The notes under the pieces were generated by a model. It was not told the origin of the DNA and did no database searches. It saw only the letters and a program-made list of their open reading frames with translations. From Sorghum bicolor (Eukaryota; Streptophyta; Magnoliopsida; Poales; Poaceae), in contig NC_012871.2 of the NCBI RefSeq assembly GCF_000003195.3, positions 7,303,997-7,367,996 of the forward strand: DNA of 64,000 bases, read 5' to 3'. Of this stretch, positions 11,183 through 23,330 are shown piece by piece. The position numbers and the translations under genes are program-made. Position 1 is the stretch's first letter, and every line of letters begins with the position of its first letter.

Positions 11183-14100
11183 TCAGTTAATAAACTTCAC
11201 AACTGGTTTGTTTATATTCCTGGCAAGCTGGGCCCTCAGGTCGTCCACCCACTTTACACTGTGACTATACTTATTATCAATCATAACTTCCTTGAGTTTC
11301 GGGAGAGATGACAGCCCAGAAAATGTGATCCCATGTTGGCAAAGCAGCAGCTCAAGCTTAGGCGCTGTTCCTGCTTCAAACAGCACTGATTTGATGCCAG
11401 CGTATTGCAGCTCCAGTGCTGTCAAACTAGGGAATGCCTCCCTACAGCAAGTTAAATGATAGGGCTCTGATGCCCTGAAAGAGTAGTTCAGTAGACGAAG
11501 GATGGCCAGGTTTGGTAGCTTGCCAAGGACTTGCATGGTTACATCCAGCTCTGTTAGCTTAGTGCGTTCCAGCTTCAGCTTCACAAGATTCTGGAGACCC
11601 GTGACCCATTCTGGCAGTTTGCCCAGAGTGCCAAACAGCTTCAGGCTCTGGAGGTCTTTCGGAGGCATAGACAGACTATCCAAGCAGCCACGGAGACCTT
11701 CCTTCTCCCATGAGCGCACTGAGAGTGATTCCAAAGAGCTGAGATGGGCAAGGCACAAACAAAACTCTTGGCAATTTTTCTTGTTGATGCCTGTCACTGC
11801 AAGCTTGTGTAACCGGGTGAGCCTTCTAATGTCTTGTAGGACGGTTTTCTCTTGTGCGATGTTCACCATACCCAGTGTGTGCAGGGCTTTCAACTTCCTG
11901 AGGCCTCTTGGCACTGCAACTCCAGTTGGATCTGCAAGCCTTGCTAAAAGAGGGAACATGGCATAGCAGTAGAACATGCACACATCATGCCTATTTATTG
12001 GGTCATCATCCTTCATCTGAAATGCAGATTTCATAACCTTAATCCTGCAACATGACATACAAAAGATAGTCAAAGCGAGAGTCCACACGCATAGCTTGTT
12101 TCGGATTAGCTTTGGCATATCTTCCATGTATTCTTCATCTGATGAAGCACCAAAAGATGGATTGTACAACATCCCTGCATGAATATACTGTAGCTTTCTA
12201 AGCTTGGTGATGGCCTGCGGTAGCTTGACTATTCGTGTATTAGTAACATCTAGTGTTTCTAGTTGTTTCAGGTTACCAAGTGACTCTGGCAGGTGAAAAA
12301 TACCACCACATTCCCTTAAAGAAAGGTATTTTAGGAGAAGGAGCTTCCCAATTGGTTCAAGGTGATGATCCACAAGACCGGAGGTGCTTTCCAGGTCCAG
12401 CACGCGTAGCAACTTCATCTTCTCAGAAATATAAAATGGCTTCCACTTTCCAAACACCGTTAATGACCTTATGCGACATAAGTCCACTGTGCACTCAAAC
12501 TCATTCTGATCACCCTCCCAATTGCTACTTATAGCAAGGTGGCGTATGGTGCCTTGGGTGTTAAAGCTGCATCCTTCTTCCATTCTAAAAATAAGATTTT
12601 CTTCCATTGCTTTTGAGATGCTGATTTCACGCATGAGATCGTGAAGTTTGCAAGAGGAAATACCCTTTCTACTACCAATTGATTCTTTGGATGGTAGGAC
12701 CATGCTTCGCTCAATAAGTTCCATGAAGTAGGCATCAGCTATTTCCCCCTTAGACTTGCCTCGTACCTCACTTGAGTAACCCTCTGCTTTCCATCGATGC
12801 ACCAAGCGTCTTCGGCTAATACTGTAATCTTCTGGAAAGATGGACATATACAAGAAACAAGACTTCAGATGATATGGTAAACCATCATAGCTTTTCATGA
12901 GGATAGCTCTTATTATCCCAAGCTCTGGGTTCATCTCCAGCTCAGCACTAATATGCTCATTCATTTTTCTCCATACAATAGGAGTCTTCGGCTGCTTTGC
13001 CAAGAAGCCACCTATGGTTACTATTGCAAGGGGAAGTCCCTTGCACTTCTTTAGGATCATTTTGGCCTCTTCAATCAATGTGGGATACTCATCGAGATTT
13101 ATGGCCTCTTTAAATACCTGCGATTGGTAGAATCAAATTTCATAAATATTATAATGTTAAATTATGTATAAATAAGCAAACTAAGCATAGCTCAACCGGC
13201 TAGGTTCCTTATCATGGAAAATCCTCGACTTGATGCGGGTGCTCATATTTTATGGATCTATTACATGATTTAATAGTGTTCGAATTTTTGCATCTTATTT
13301 GGATTCGCCAAAAGATGTATAGATAAATAGTTTCTAATATGTGACAGGATCAGATAATGTGATACTGTAACACACACACCAACAAGAACCAAGTCCATAT
13401 CTCATGTTTACACATGCACTGAAGAGCAAGTTAGGTAGGCACCTTATTAACAATAAATAATTAAGCAAATCAATTTCCACACATGCACTAAAACTAGCCC
13501 TCCAATTCTATAGCGTATTCTCAACTTTTCTTTAGACAAGGCATAGACCGGCACAAGGCAATCCCGAGAGACATGTCGCACAAGCATGGGCGTCAAGCGC
13601 TCGGAGGCCCTCGCTAGCCTCAAAATCTTTACGCGTTGAACATCTACTATAACTAATAGGCAAAAATTCCACAGGGCACCCACTTCGGTTATCATAGCAT
13701 TCTGAGCATTTCTTTGAACGAAGAAATTTGGAGTAGGCATTGGATCCCTTAAATTACATTCGTTTATGTACAAATTAAAGGGTTTACTTTATATTTTATC
13801 TTTCATAATGGTAGGCGTGAATAATTCAGAAACAAATTTATGGATTACTTTACATTATCCATAATGGTAGAGGTGGATAATCTAGATGCAAAATTTAGGT
13901 TGTTATTTTGAAAAAAACTCGACCTGCTGGGCTAAGACAACCTATGGGTGGGCATTAGATCTGCGCTTTGATGGAGCCAGACGAGGGGATTTTTTTACTC
14001 CGGCTTGATAAAATTCACACTCAGGCCACCTAACCAACTCAGCTAGAGGCCCTTTCGCAGGCTGTTATTTTTCAATTATCTTTCCATGGCAAGTAATTTA

Positions 14101-17100
14101 GTTGGTTACTTCATATGTCCTCTATAATGGCAGAGGTGGATAGTTTTTTTGAAAACCAAAAAAAAATCAGTGGTTATTATTGATGATAATGATTATAGTC
14201 TACTGAAAATTAAAGGCCGAGCATTTCTATTTTTTTGTAAGATTTGGTAAGATTGATCTTCGTATAACACATTTCATCATGAGGATTAATTTGGAGGCTC
14301 AGTTGAGACATCCAAATTACTAAGATGAAGATACTAACATTTGGTCAAAAGTGAGGAATTGATAACCGCGGTGTTATGCACATCAGCACATGCATCACAC
14401 GGCAGGCTACAGGCTAGATGAGCCATGCTAGTCACATCCTGTCATGTGGGGCAGACGGGGACCAGCTGCATGCAGCCAGGACGGTATTCCAGGGGGTGCC
14501 GGCTGTAATCAATGGCAATTAGAATCTGGGGAAGAGATTAGAGTTAATGAGAAATTAGAGTCATAATGGGGAGAGAAACGAGGAGCTAGAGGCTGGGTGC
14601 CTAGGGGCTGGGCACCTCTATTTATACTCTGTAACCAGTTTGTGATGAAGCAAGCAATGAAAAACAATCCAGTTACCCCCAAATATTCTAGTCTTCCTAT
14701 TGGCAATGGTTATCCTCTCTATCCCCGATATGAACTAAGGTTCATAGCACATCCTATTTGAAATCATTGTCTCCACTCTACAGTATTTGGGCAGTGGTGG
14801 CACTATTTTTCGATCTGTTTTCATAAATTTGTAAGTGTTCTGCTCATAACCTATAAAAATACAAATGCAGAATGACTGTAATGTATTAATACCTTTTTGG
14901 TGAAGAGGTCAAGAGCAGCACTGTCTTCAAGAACCTGGAGCTTGTATATGTGTTCTTGTTTTTCTGAGCAATGTCTAGCAATATTCTCTTCCCTTGTGGT
15001 GATTACAATCCGACATGTACTGTTCATTTTAGGAAGACTTTGAATTATCACATCCCATTCCCCAAGAGAAGATAGATCATCGAGAACAATCAGAAACCTC
15101 TTTCCTTTTAGAAGATTGTCCAATTTTTCAAATAATACTTCTTCATCTGTTACTTTTCTTCCCAGCTTACCCGACTCTTCAATTGGTGCTTCATTGTCTG
15201 CTATTTTTCTTCTGAGTAGCCCAAAATCATTGCCCTTCCTGTTATAGGATTCTGGATCTAGCTGCATACATAGGCTGTCGAGGACATCCTTGAGAATAAA
15301 TGGACGCATGATTGTGACACAAGCACGTTTCTCAAATAAGCCACTTAGCTCTTGACTTCCATAGATCTCTTTGACTAGAGTAGTTTTTCCAAGACCTCCC
15401 ATTCCCCACACTGAGATCACCATAGGTTCACCTTGCTTTGAAATTAGATCAATAAGGTCTGACTTCTCTTTCTCTCGACCCACGAGCTGAGATTCCATCA
15501 AAGCACCTGTGATTGTCCCAATGCGAGTAAGGCTCTTTGTAACTATCTTATTATTGTCACCTGGAAATTGACTCTCATGGATCTCTTTGTCAGTGCCAAT
15601 TGTGGCTTCGCTTGAGCAAGACCCTAGCTTTGTTAATGTGGCTAGTTTTTGAGAAACCTGGCACAAGTAAACCACGTTTTGTTACATTTTCAGTCTCATC
15701 GTTAAATGTTCAAATGATATGTTTCTGACTCTTATTAAAATGAGAATCTCCGACAAACTATAGGATCTACATGTAATCTGCAGTGAGCATACTATTGTGA
15801 AATTGAATAACCAAAGTAGGAGCAAAGTTATATATAACATGCACTTGAATTAATGAGTATTTATAATGCAAATAATCAAACAGTTCTGAAAATATAATAT
15901 TTCACTTTAATCTATAAGGATGCTAAGGGATGAACCAATTTAAGTTTATTTGATTGATTACTTTTCGGGAATTAAACCTAGTTTAGCATATGTGTCTCTA
16001 TTGAATGTTAGTTTGTTGTGATCTAAGCAATTACAACTTGACTCTATCAAATAAAGGGCTTAGATTATTTATATTCTTGAATCTTTTTTCATATAAAATA
16101 TTTTGTAGTTCATCCTTGTTCACCTTTGAAAAGAAAGCCAAAAATTTAACTATGGCTTTATCAACTCGAAATGCGTGTTCATGTAATAAACAGTTTCATA
16201 TAACCTTAACAAGGGAGCTATTGCCTTTCTGAACTTTGATGTTTGAATTCGTACACAAAATTTCGTACTATAATTTGTGTTATTATAATGGTATTATCTT
16301 CATTTAGAAATTTTGTGACAACTAAGAATTCGAGCGTCAAATTTCATTAATTTTGCTACAAATATATCAAAACATTAGAACCATGACATCAAATAGTGCC
16401 ACTAAAGGTGCCAATAGAAATATGTGCTAATGTGCCACCAAAAATGCTATGCAAAGTTATAACATGGTTAAAACATCACTATTGTATCGGTGGCATATGA
16501 TACCATGTATTTTGGCAATCACACTGGCAACATGTGGGACCAGGTAAAAGTCATTCTTCTAAGCATGTGGTCAATATGTAAACCTTTTTATTTCCAAATA
16601 TAAGTTTCAGAATATAAACATATTCATTTTAAAATACTACCTTCATCCCACGAAGACTAATATTTTAGCTTTGTCATACATCAAATTATTTTATGTTTGA
16701 TTAAATTTATATAAAATATTATTAGCATCCGTGGCACTAAATAGATGCACTATGATAATATATTCATGCTGAATCTCGTTGTACTTATTTGGTATCATAT
16801 AATACTTTTTACATAAACTCAATCAAACTTAATATTGTTTGACATGGAACAAAGCTAGAATGACAGTCTTTATGGGACGAAGGTAGTATATAATATGGAC
16901 CATTTACACGGTGCATATAAATTCAACTTTTTGTATGTATTCTAGTCGCAATGTAAAACTAATGTGATAGAAATTTCTTAACATTGAATATTTTTCTAAG
17001 ATTTTAAATTTTGATAATTTAAATATATGGACTTTTCAATTCTAGAATTTTTAAAATATACATATGTATTCACATATAAACATTATTTAATTATATTTGA

Positions 17101-20100
17101 CATAGAGTCCTTTTCACCATTTATTAGATCCTAATAATTTAATAGCTACAAAGACAACAAATTGGTTTTGCAGTACTACAGGTCTGGAACATCAAGTCCT
17201 TTGATAAACTAAAAAATATAGATTCCAAATATATTGCGTCATCTAGTCGCAAGTGCTTGATGCTTTAGACATGGTTTCAATGAAAGTTGTGACAAGTGTA
17301 CAACCAATAACTTTAAAGTATTTAGTTTGAGAACGTGAAATTATAGGTGATGATTTTTAGACATTGATAATGGAGGTTAGTATACATTCTTTTTTTTCAA
17401 ACTTGCACCAGACCTGCACGTTATTATATTAAGAAGGAAGAAAAAGAGTCTAAGAAGACTCATACAAGCCTAAAAGAGTAAGTTCTACAGAAGGGTCACC
17501 AAGGAAGAATAAAAACTACAACCAACTGTTAGAAATTGTGTTCGTTTGTTGGCACACAAGCACAAGAGAAACACTAGAACATAGAGATATGGGAGGATGG
17601 AATTCTTTTGTATTCACTTTTTGCTCATTTTACAATGGTGAAAGTGACCTCCTATTTATAGTAAAGGAGGTTGAGATGAATACAAAGTTACAGTGTTTGA
17701 ACTCTTAGATTTTCTCCTCCTCTTTGTTGGAGGTAACACAGACTTGATTAGCCTGAGAGCAACTAACCCCAGGCTGTCTCCTTGATTATATATAGAGATA
17801 GACATTGCATTGATTACAAACAGCTCCCTAGAGCATAGCTAATCAGATAGGTGCCTTGGCAGCCGTACACACCTCTTGGGCTGCCCAAGGTCTTTAATGA
17901 CTGTAATTAACTAGCATAGTTATCTAGGAAGTGCTTAGTAAGCAGGGCTTATTAACTACACTCTTCATTTAATTGGACACCATTCAAAGTCTGTTGTTCA
18001 CATTGTCTTGGACTTTGATTCACAACACCAACAACCCATGTAGCCATGTATGTCCTAATTGTTACTCTCTCTCCATTCTAAATTGTTGTTCTAACTTTTT
18101 TTATACATAACTTTTACTATTTATTACCTAGACATAGTGTACATTTATGTACATAATAACAAAAGTTATGTATCTAGAAAAAACAAAAAGACTTACAATT
18201 TGGAATGGAGGGAGTAATTTTTATATAGAAGAAACATTGCTTAGATGAGAATCGTAACCAGCTCTAGAGCACTATCCTATACATGTGCAAAGACCCTTGC
18301 AATAAAATCTAACACTTCTTCATAATGCTTCTTCCAAATGAGAAGGAAAAGATTACTAATACATTTTATTTCAAATGACTTCAAAAGGGGGATTAAGGAA
18401 CACAATTTATAGAGATACAATTATTTTGGAGAGATAATTATCTAGAAGACAGGAAGAACTAAACTAATTGGGGAATGCTACGGTATTTCCTTTACTTACT
18501 AGGAGATAATATCTCAAATAAATCCGAGACATTGATTTTTATCAAATTAATTAATTGATTGATTCAACAAGGAAAAGAAAAAGAAAATAATATCTAATCC
18601 CCTTATAACAGGAGGCAGAGCGAGCAAGCATCCCCTTGCTTCATTTCCTTCATCTCTCACTCCTTTTATAGATTTCAATTTATTTTGAAAAACATCATAT
18701 ACAATGAAATATTTATGTATAGTTTTATTTATGTTTAATATCAATATCCATATCCAAATTCAAATTATAACAAAAAAACACGTTACATGCATTAGAAATA
18801 TCAATAGCTAACTTGTCAATCAAACCATAAATTTTGACGATCTAAAAATAAAACATGTTACACACTAATACATTATATAATCGAGTGTGTACATTATACT
18901 AACTCAATTAAAACTATGCTACATAATTGAAAGGCCCTTCTAATAAAACACGTAAAGTGGCCATATAATGTTTTATGTACTTTGGACACGTACATAAGTT
19001 GGGCATCAATATGTGCGGCACAAGTTTTATAAATATATTTTTTATGCTAAATAAATTATGTCATACATGCTTTATTAGAGAGAGGTAGTTTATGCTAATT
19101 AATGGGAGATAGGTAGTTTATGCTAATTAAATTATGTCATATGTAAAGCTGTAAAATAAAAGGATTTTATCCCATCCACTAAATCATGCATCAATTAGAT
19201 CTAAAAAATATTTATATCTAAAATTTTCGCTGTTTATCATATTTTGCAAAATTAAAATTAAATAAATAATATATATTTCACCTATTAGCTCCTAGGAAGC
19301 AATAGATTCTAACCATTTGATTTAACTAAATGAAGGGCTCAGAATTATTTAGGAGTACTACAGCAAAGCTCAAACTAATTAAATGATTACAACTTCCAAT
19401 AGATAATTACCTTATTGTAGGAAGCAAAAATACTCTGATCAACAGATGATTGGTTGAGCTCCGACACTGTACTTTCTTGCCCAGCACAGAGGCTTGCAAC
19501 TTCACCATGCTCTGTGGATACAATTATTCGGCTTCCTTTCTTGTTATCTTGCAAATATTCCTTGATCGCATCCCACTCTTCAATGGTGGACAGGTCATTA
19601 AGCACAATCAGATAGCTTTTCTCATTCACATACTCACTGAATGCATCAACCAAATCATCTTGTTTCATCATCCCCATCTTCTTAAGAACATGAGCCCCAA
19701 TGTTTGTTTTTTCTTGGGTCTTCCCTACTTGTTCAAAAGAAGTTCGATAGAATTGCCTCATAATGCACTGGAGGAACTCCAGTGGATTGAAAGGATGCAC
19801 AATCCTGATCCAAGCAAATAATTCAAACTTGTTACTTCTCTTCAGATCATCATACACTCCTTTGATGACAATGGTCTGGCCAAGAACACCACTTGTTCCC
19901 CACACAGCAATCACTCTAAGATCCACATTTCCCTCATTGATCAGTTGGGAAAGATCCACTTTTTCTTTGTCCTTCTGCCTCCTTGCTTCCTCAAACATTG
20001 TTGCACCGGAAATGTTTGAGGGCCCAGCTCCAGTTGCAGACTTGGGGCCAGTGCCCTTGATGAGGCGATACCGCAAGTTCCTCTGGCTGACATCCTCAAC

Positions 20101-20454
20101 CTTGGCTCTGAGTTCCTTCATCCGTGTGGCGACACGGTGCCTATCAACCAGCTTCCGAAGGAAGCACCACCAAGATGTCTTCCCATGACGAGCAGCAAGA
20201 TCTTGGAGGCAGTCTTCCACATCATAGGCCACGTTGCGGACCTGCTTCACCCAGGTCTTGACCACCTTGTGCTCGTCTCTCTCCTCATGTGCAGCCATAA
20301 GGAAAGACAGCATCATCTCGAGCTCATCCCTGATGAAAGCCTGGTCGCCAGTGATGCCCAGCTGCAAGGCCACCTCCTCCGCGATGGCGGAGTTGGCGTA
20401 GCTGAGGACTCCATCCAGCACAGACTTTCCCAAACTCAACCCTGTCGCCTCCAT
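11183..20454 (-). CDS. NLR resistance protein with tandem NB-ARC domains (CC-NB-NB-LRR), 1247 aa
   Basis: Likely intracellular immune receptor. Three phase-0 exons join: 20454-19411 (348 codons), 15657-14893 (255) and 13117-11183 (645 with stop), each bordered by GT and AG. Residues 1-135 are an Rx-type coiled coil with an EDVID-like AYDVEDCL (77-84). Residues about 180-330 form a first NB-ARC-like region with P-loop GTSGVLGQT (no lysine), kinase-2 LIVLND and SRIIVSTEH. A second NB-ARC has P-loop GMGGLGKTT (433-441), kinase-2 LIVLDDL (537-543), RNBS-B IVITTRE (565-571), GLPL (630-633), RNBS-D-like CFLYMSIFPEDYSI and LHD in place of MHD (761-763). LRRs follow from about residue 790. The start MEATGLS matches the sister gene; an in-frame ATG lies 7 codons upstream. 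Introns are 3.75 and 1.78 kb. A possible TATA (TTATAAGC) lies about 100 bp upstream. The resistance target cannot be read from sequence. Confidence 0.88.
13118..14892 (-). other. NLR intron 2
   Basis: Splits the NB-ARC domain between the RNBS-C region (LFTKK) and the helix before GLPL. It contains the diverged TAATTTAGATGCAAA/TATTTT repeats at about 13.79-14.13 kb that also occur left of the partial NLR copy. No other gene is visible. Confidence 0.6.
16635..16888. repeat. Stowaway-like MITE in NLR intron 1
   Basis: Bounded by TACTACCTTCATCCCACGAAGACT and its near-complement AGTCTTTATGGGACGAAGGTAGTA. The CTCCCTCC-like ends and flanking TA are those of grass Stowaway (Tc1/mariner) MITEs. Confidence 0.75.
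17527..18027 (+). mobile_element. Solo LTR (501 bp) in NLR intron 1, target duplication CCAAC
   Basis: The LTR starts TGTTAGAAATTGTG and ends GATTCACAACA, with TG...CA termini. It is flanked by a perfect 5-bp direct repeat CCAAC (17522-17526 and 18028-18032). A TATA-like TATTTATAG lies about 125 bp in. No internal region or second LTR is present, so it is a recombined solo LTR. The short length suggests a Copia element; the family is not identified. Confidence 0.75.
18063..18216. repeat. Stowaway-like MITE in NLR intron 1
   Basis: TACTCTCTCTCCATTCTAAATTGT at the left and ACAATTTGGAATGGAGGGAGTA at the right form long terminal inverted repeats with TA at the borders. It starts 30 bp after the solo LTR's target duplication. 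Confidence 0.85.
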
Positions 20455-21384
20455 TGCCACCCTCTCCTCCCTCAAACACTGTGGCTTGTGAAGAGTATGT
20501 GTGGATAAGCAGGTTGAGGTTCAGGAAGACGTAGGAGCACAATGTATATGGCAGAGCTTATAATCATAACTATTGTATATGCTGAAGAGTGAAGACAGAG
20601 GTCTGCAAAGCAGATACCAAGCTTGTTGTTTCCATGCGCTGCACATCATGGTACGCAAGAGGATAGTTGGGTTTGCAGGCAAGAGCTGAATGAGTCCCTG
20701 CCTTCAGCTTGGAGATGACAGAGAAGGAGAAAAAGATGCATTGCCATCCTAGCTTGCTCTGCTAGTTAGCACACCCAAAGCATATATGCCAAAGCGAAGA
20801 TGCATCTCGATCTTTATGGTGCTTTATTTGCCACTTCAATTTCAGCCACATTGATCTGAGAATAAATTAATAGTTGGGATCAATGTTCCGGCCGTTACAG
20901 ATTGTGGTGGAAGCAAAGGAGCAAGTCTGTAGGAAGGAGAAGGTCACAACTCAGAAGGGTGACTCTGGAAGATGAATAAGAAAACAGTCGGATCACACCG
21001 TACCTTTGCTTGTGGCCGCGGAGAAGAATTTGTCGGCTTTTGTCGCTGGCTGGATGCCTCATGCCTGGAATCCTGGATCCCGGAGACGATGAGAGTTTCA
21101 TATCTTCAGTATGAGACAATGCCTAAATTGGGGGGAAAAAACATTAGCGAGGACCTTGGAAGCGAGGTGCGCAGGGAGCGAGAGGGATTGAGCTGCCTCC
21201 ACCTTACCGTGATTCAGAACAGAACGCGGTACGAATGCGAGACGTTGGGGAATGAATGGATTACTCTTATTATCAGTGCACATGGCCGAAAATCACCCAA
21301 TCAAATCAATCCGTCCCAAAATTAGTGAGTCACGGATTATCCAATGAGTAAAGCAGGAAATGACGTACAAGAGCAGAGCAGGAC
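20455..21384. other. 5' flank of the complete NLR gene
   Basis: Likely promoter and 5' untranslated region of the minus-strand NLR. A TTATAAGC-like box on the minus strand near 20560 could be its TATA box. No other gene was recognised. Open frames overlapping the NLR start are shadows. Confidence 0.35.
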
Positions 21385-21900
21385 TCAGGAGATGCGCGGC
21401 GCCCCGACGCGGACGCCCCCCGACCAACGTGAAGGCCTGCCGCCGCCGCCGCCGCCGCCGGTAAACCCGCGACGGCGGCGACGCTCCATGCCGCGTGGTC
21501 GAAGCCGGACACTGGCGGGCGCCCATCCCCCATCGCGACGGCCGTCGGCGTCGTCTGTCAGCGCGAAGCGGCCCTCTCCGCCGCCGTACCGGGACGGAAC
21601 GCGACCCGCTCGTTGTGAGCTCCACCACGGGCACGAGACGACGCCGGCGGTGGGCGGTGGCGTCCGTGGCGGACACGGCGGAGGAGCACGGGGGCGGGTG
21701 GCTGCGGCCTGCGTGTCGAGCAACGGCGCGCGCGGGCGGAACGGAAGTAGAGGTTGGGGAGGCAGGCGGCGGCGAGCGCCAGGCACCCGTCGTCACCCGT
21801 GACGAGGCAGCACGCGCCGCGGCCGCGGCCTCCGAAGGCGGCTTGAGCGGGAGCACCAGCGGCGGCGGCGCGGGCGGCGGCTCGAGAGTGGGAGAAGCTG
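21385..21900. other. GC-rich island 1, no convincing gene
   Basis: Strongly GC-rich with CCG/CGG triplet runs (around 21440-21470), so all six frames stay open by composition. Products are Arg/Pro/Gly/Ala-rich and none resembles a known domain. No splice-supported exon was found joining it to neighbours. It may be a broken first exon or captured gene fragment. Confidence 0.4.
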
Positions 21901-22850
21901 GAAAGCGGATATTCTCTCGTATTCCCAAGTTTGACTCGTGTCTGCCATCACATGACATGGCGACCGTGCCTTGCTGGCGCTGGCACATTCTTTTTCCATG
22001 TTTGCGAGGATCGTCAAAACTCATGCCTTTTTAGAGCAAGTATTATCTTAAATGGTTTTGAGAGGTATTATCTCCCTGCTCTACTTTGAAGTTATTATCT
22101 TCAAGGTGGTTTATCTTGTTGGATTAAAAAGTATTCAAGTAAACACTTAATGATTTTTTTAGAGAGTGAAAAATATCTTTAAGCTTCTAGAAATTCCGAG
22201 AAAGATCCTAGGGATGATTGGGACATAGAAATCTGAATAAAGTACTTTAAAAACTTAAAAATATATCTAGAAACTTCTACAAATTATATCTAGCACTAGA
22301 AAAAATGAGAAAAATACCCCCAAAAAATTATGAAAACATTCTACTCAATGAATAAGTGTGTTTAAAAACTTTCGACTACAAAAAAATGAGATGCAACCAG
22401 GCTTTATTGCGTGCTCATGTTCCTGCTTTGAAAATACTTTAGAACATGTTTAGACTTTGATTAGAATGTTTTACAAACTTTCTAAGCATTTTTCCTTGTT
22501 TTCTAGAGGTAAACCTTTTTTTGAAGCTTTTTTATATAATTTCACAAAATGATAATATTTCATAAATATTTTTAATTTTTCTAAGATTACAAAGTCTCTT
22601 CATGATTTGCAAATCTTATCAAGTGTTACCAAAAAATTGTAATTGAAAATGACAAACCCACCCTAAAAACCACTTGTGGCCAAGACACCGAGATAATGTA
22701 ATTGGTTTTAGAAGCAGTTGAGAGAGAGAGAGAGAGATTTCATCAAATTTTGGAGTTTGAAAAGAAAACCTAGACTATGATGAAAATTTAGAGAGGTATA
22801 AAATGACTTCTTTTCTAAGATTTTTTTTTAAAAAAAAAGGGTTATCCAAA
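21901..22850. other. AT-rich spacer
   Basis: Nothing gene-like is visible. It contains a short (GA)n run near 22722-22735. Confidence 0.4.
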
Positions 22851-23330
22851 TGTGAGACCCCGAGGGTCGCTTTGCTTCCAGGCTGAGCCCAAGAAACGAG
22901 TGCTAGTGGGCCGTGGCCCATCTTGCGTTGCCCATTTTAGCCCGCTGCGCACCGGAACGTGCAAGCCACTCGCACCCCGCCGGCGCCGACCAGCCAGGGA
23001 CCCGGCGGCCGCCCTGCACGATCGCCGGCCGGGCTCGCCGTTTCCTGATCAATTACAACGACGCGCCCGGAACACCATCCTTGCAAGCATATGTATAAGG
23101 CACCGCATCTGCGCACGCAAACCACCCGCCGTCCCCACGACGGCCTCCAGGCTACCGGTCAGCCAGAGGCGGGCCACCGGCCAGGTCCTCCTCCATTCTC
23201 CGTCCGCGCTGCGCCGCGCCTTCCACGCCGTCGTGAATCCCCGCGATCCCGACGTCAAGGTGCGCACCCCCCTCCCCGCCGCCGGAGCCCGCACTGGCCT
23301 GGGGGGCACATCTCGTTTTGTTTTTGTTTT
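22851..23330. other. GC-rich island 2, no convincing gene
   Basis: A second GC-rich block with a long + frame (22852-23436) that ends in an AT-rich tail. One segment reads LRRAFHAVVNPRDPDVKV, which is protein-like but unrecognised. A GGTGCG at about 23260 could be a splice donor. It may be the first exon of a decayed gene; support is weak. Confidence 0.3.

Larger units (their letters stand above)
15658..19410 (-). other. NLR intron 1 (3.75 kb)
   Basis: GT at 19410-19409 and AG at 15659-15658 in minus orientation. The equivalent intron of the partial copy (5187-5831) is only 645 bp, so this one grew by about 3 kb. The visible additions are a solo LTR (17527-18027) and two Stowaway-like MITEs. 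The remainder is AT-rich without coding. Confidence 0.65.

Noticed and set aside
21293..22034. Long frames on both strands, up to 243 codons
   Set aside because: All frames are open together because of GC-rich triplet runs; products are Arg/Pro/Gly-rich and show no domain or splice support.
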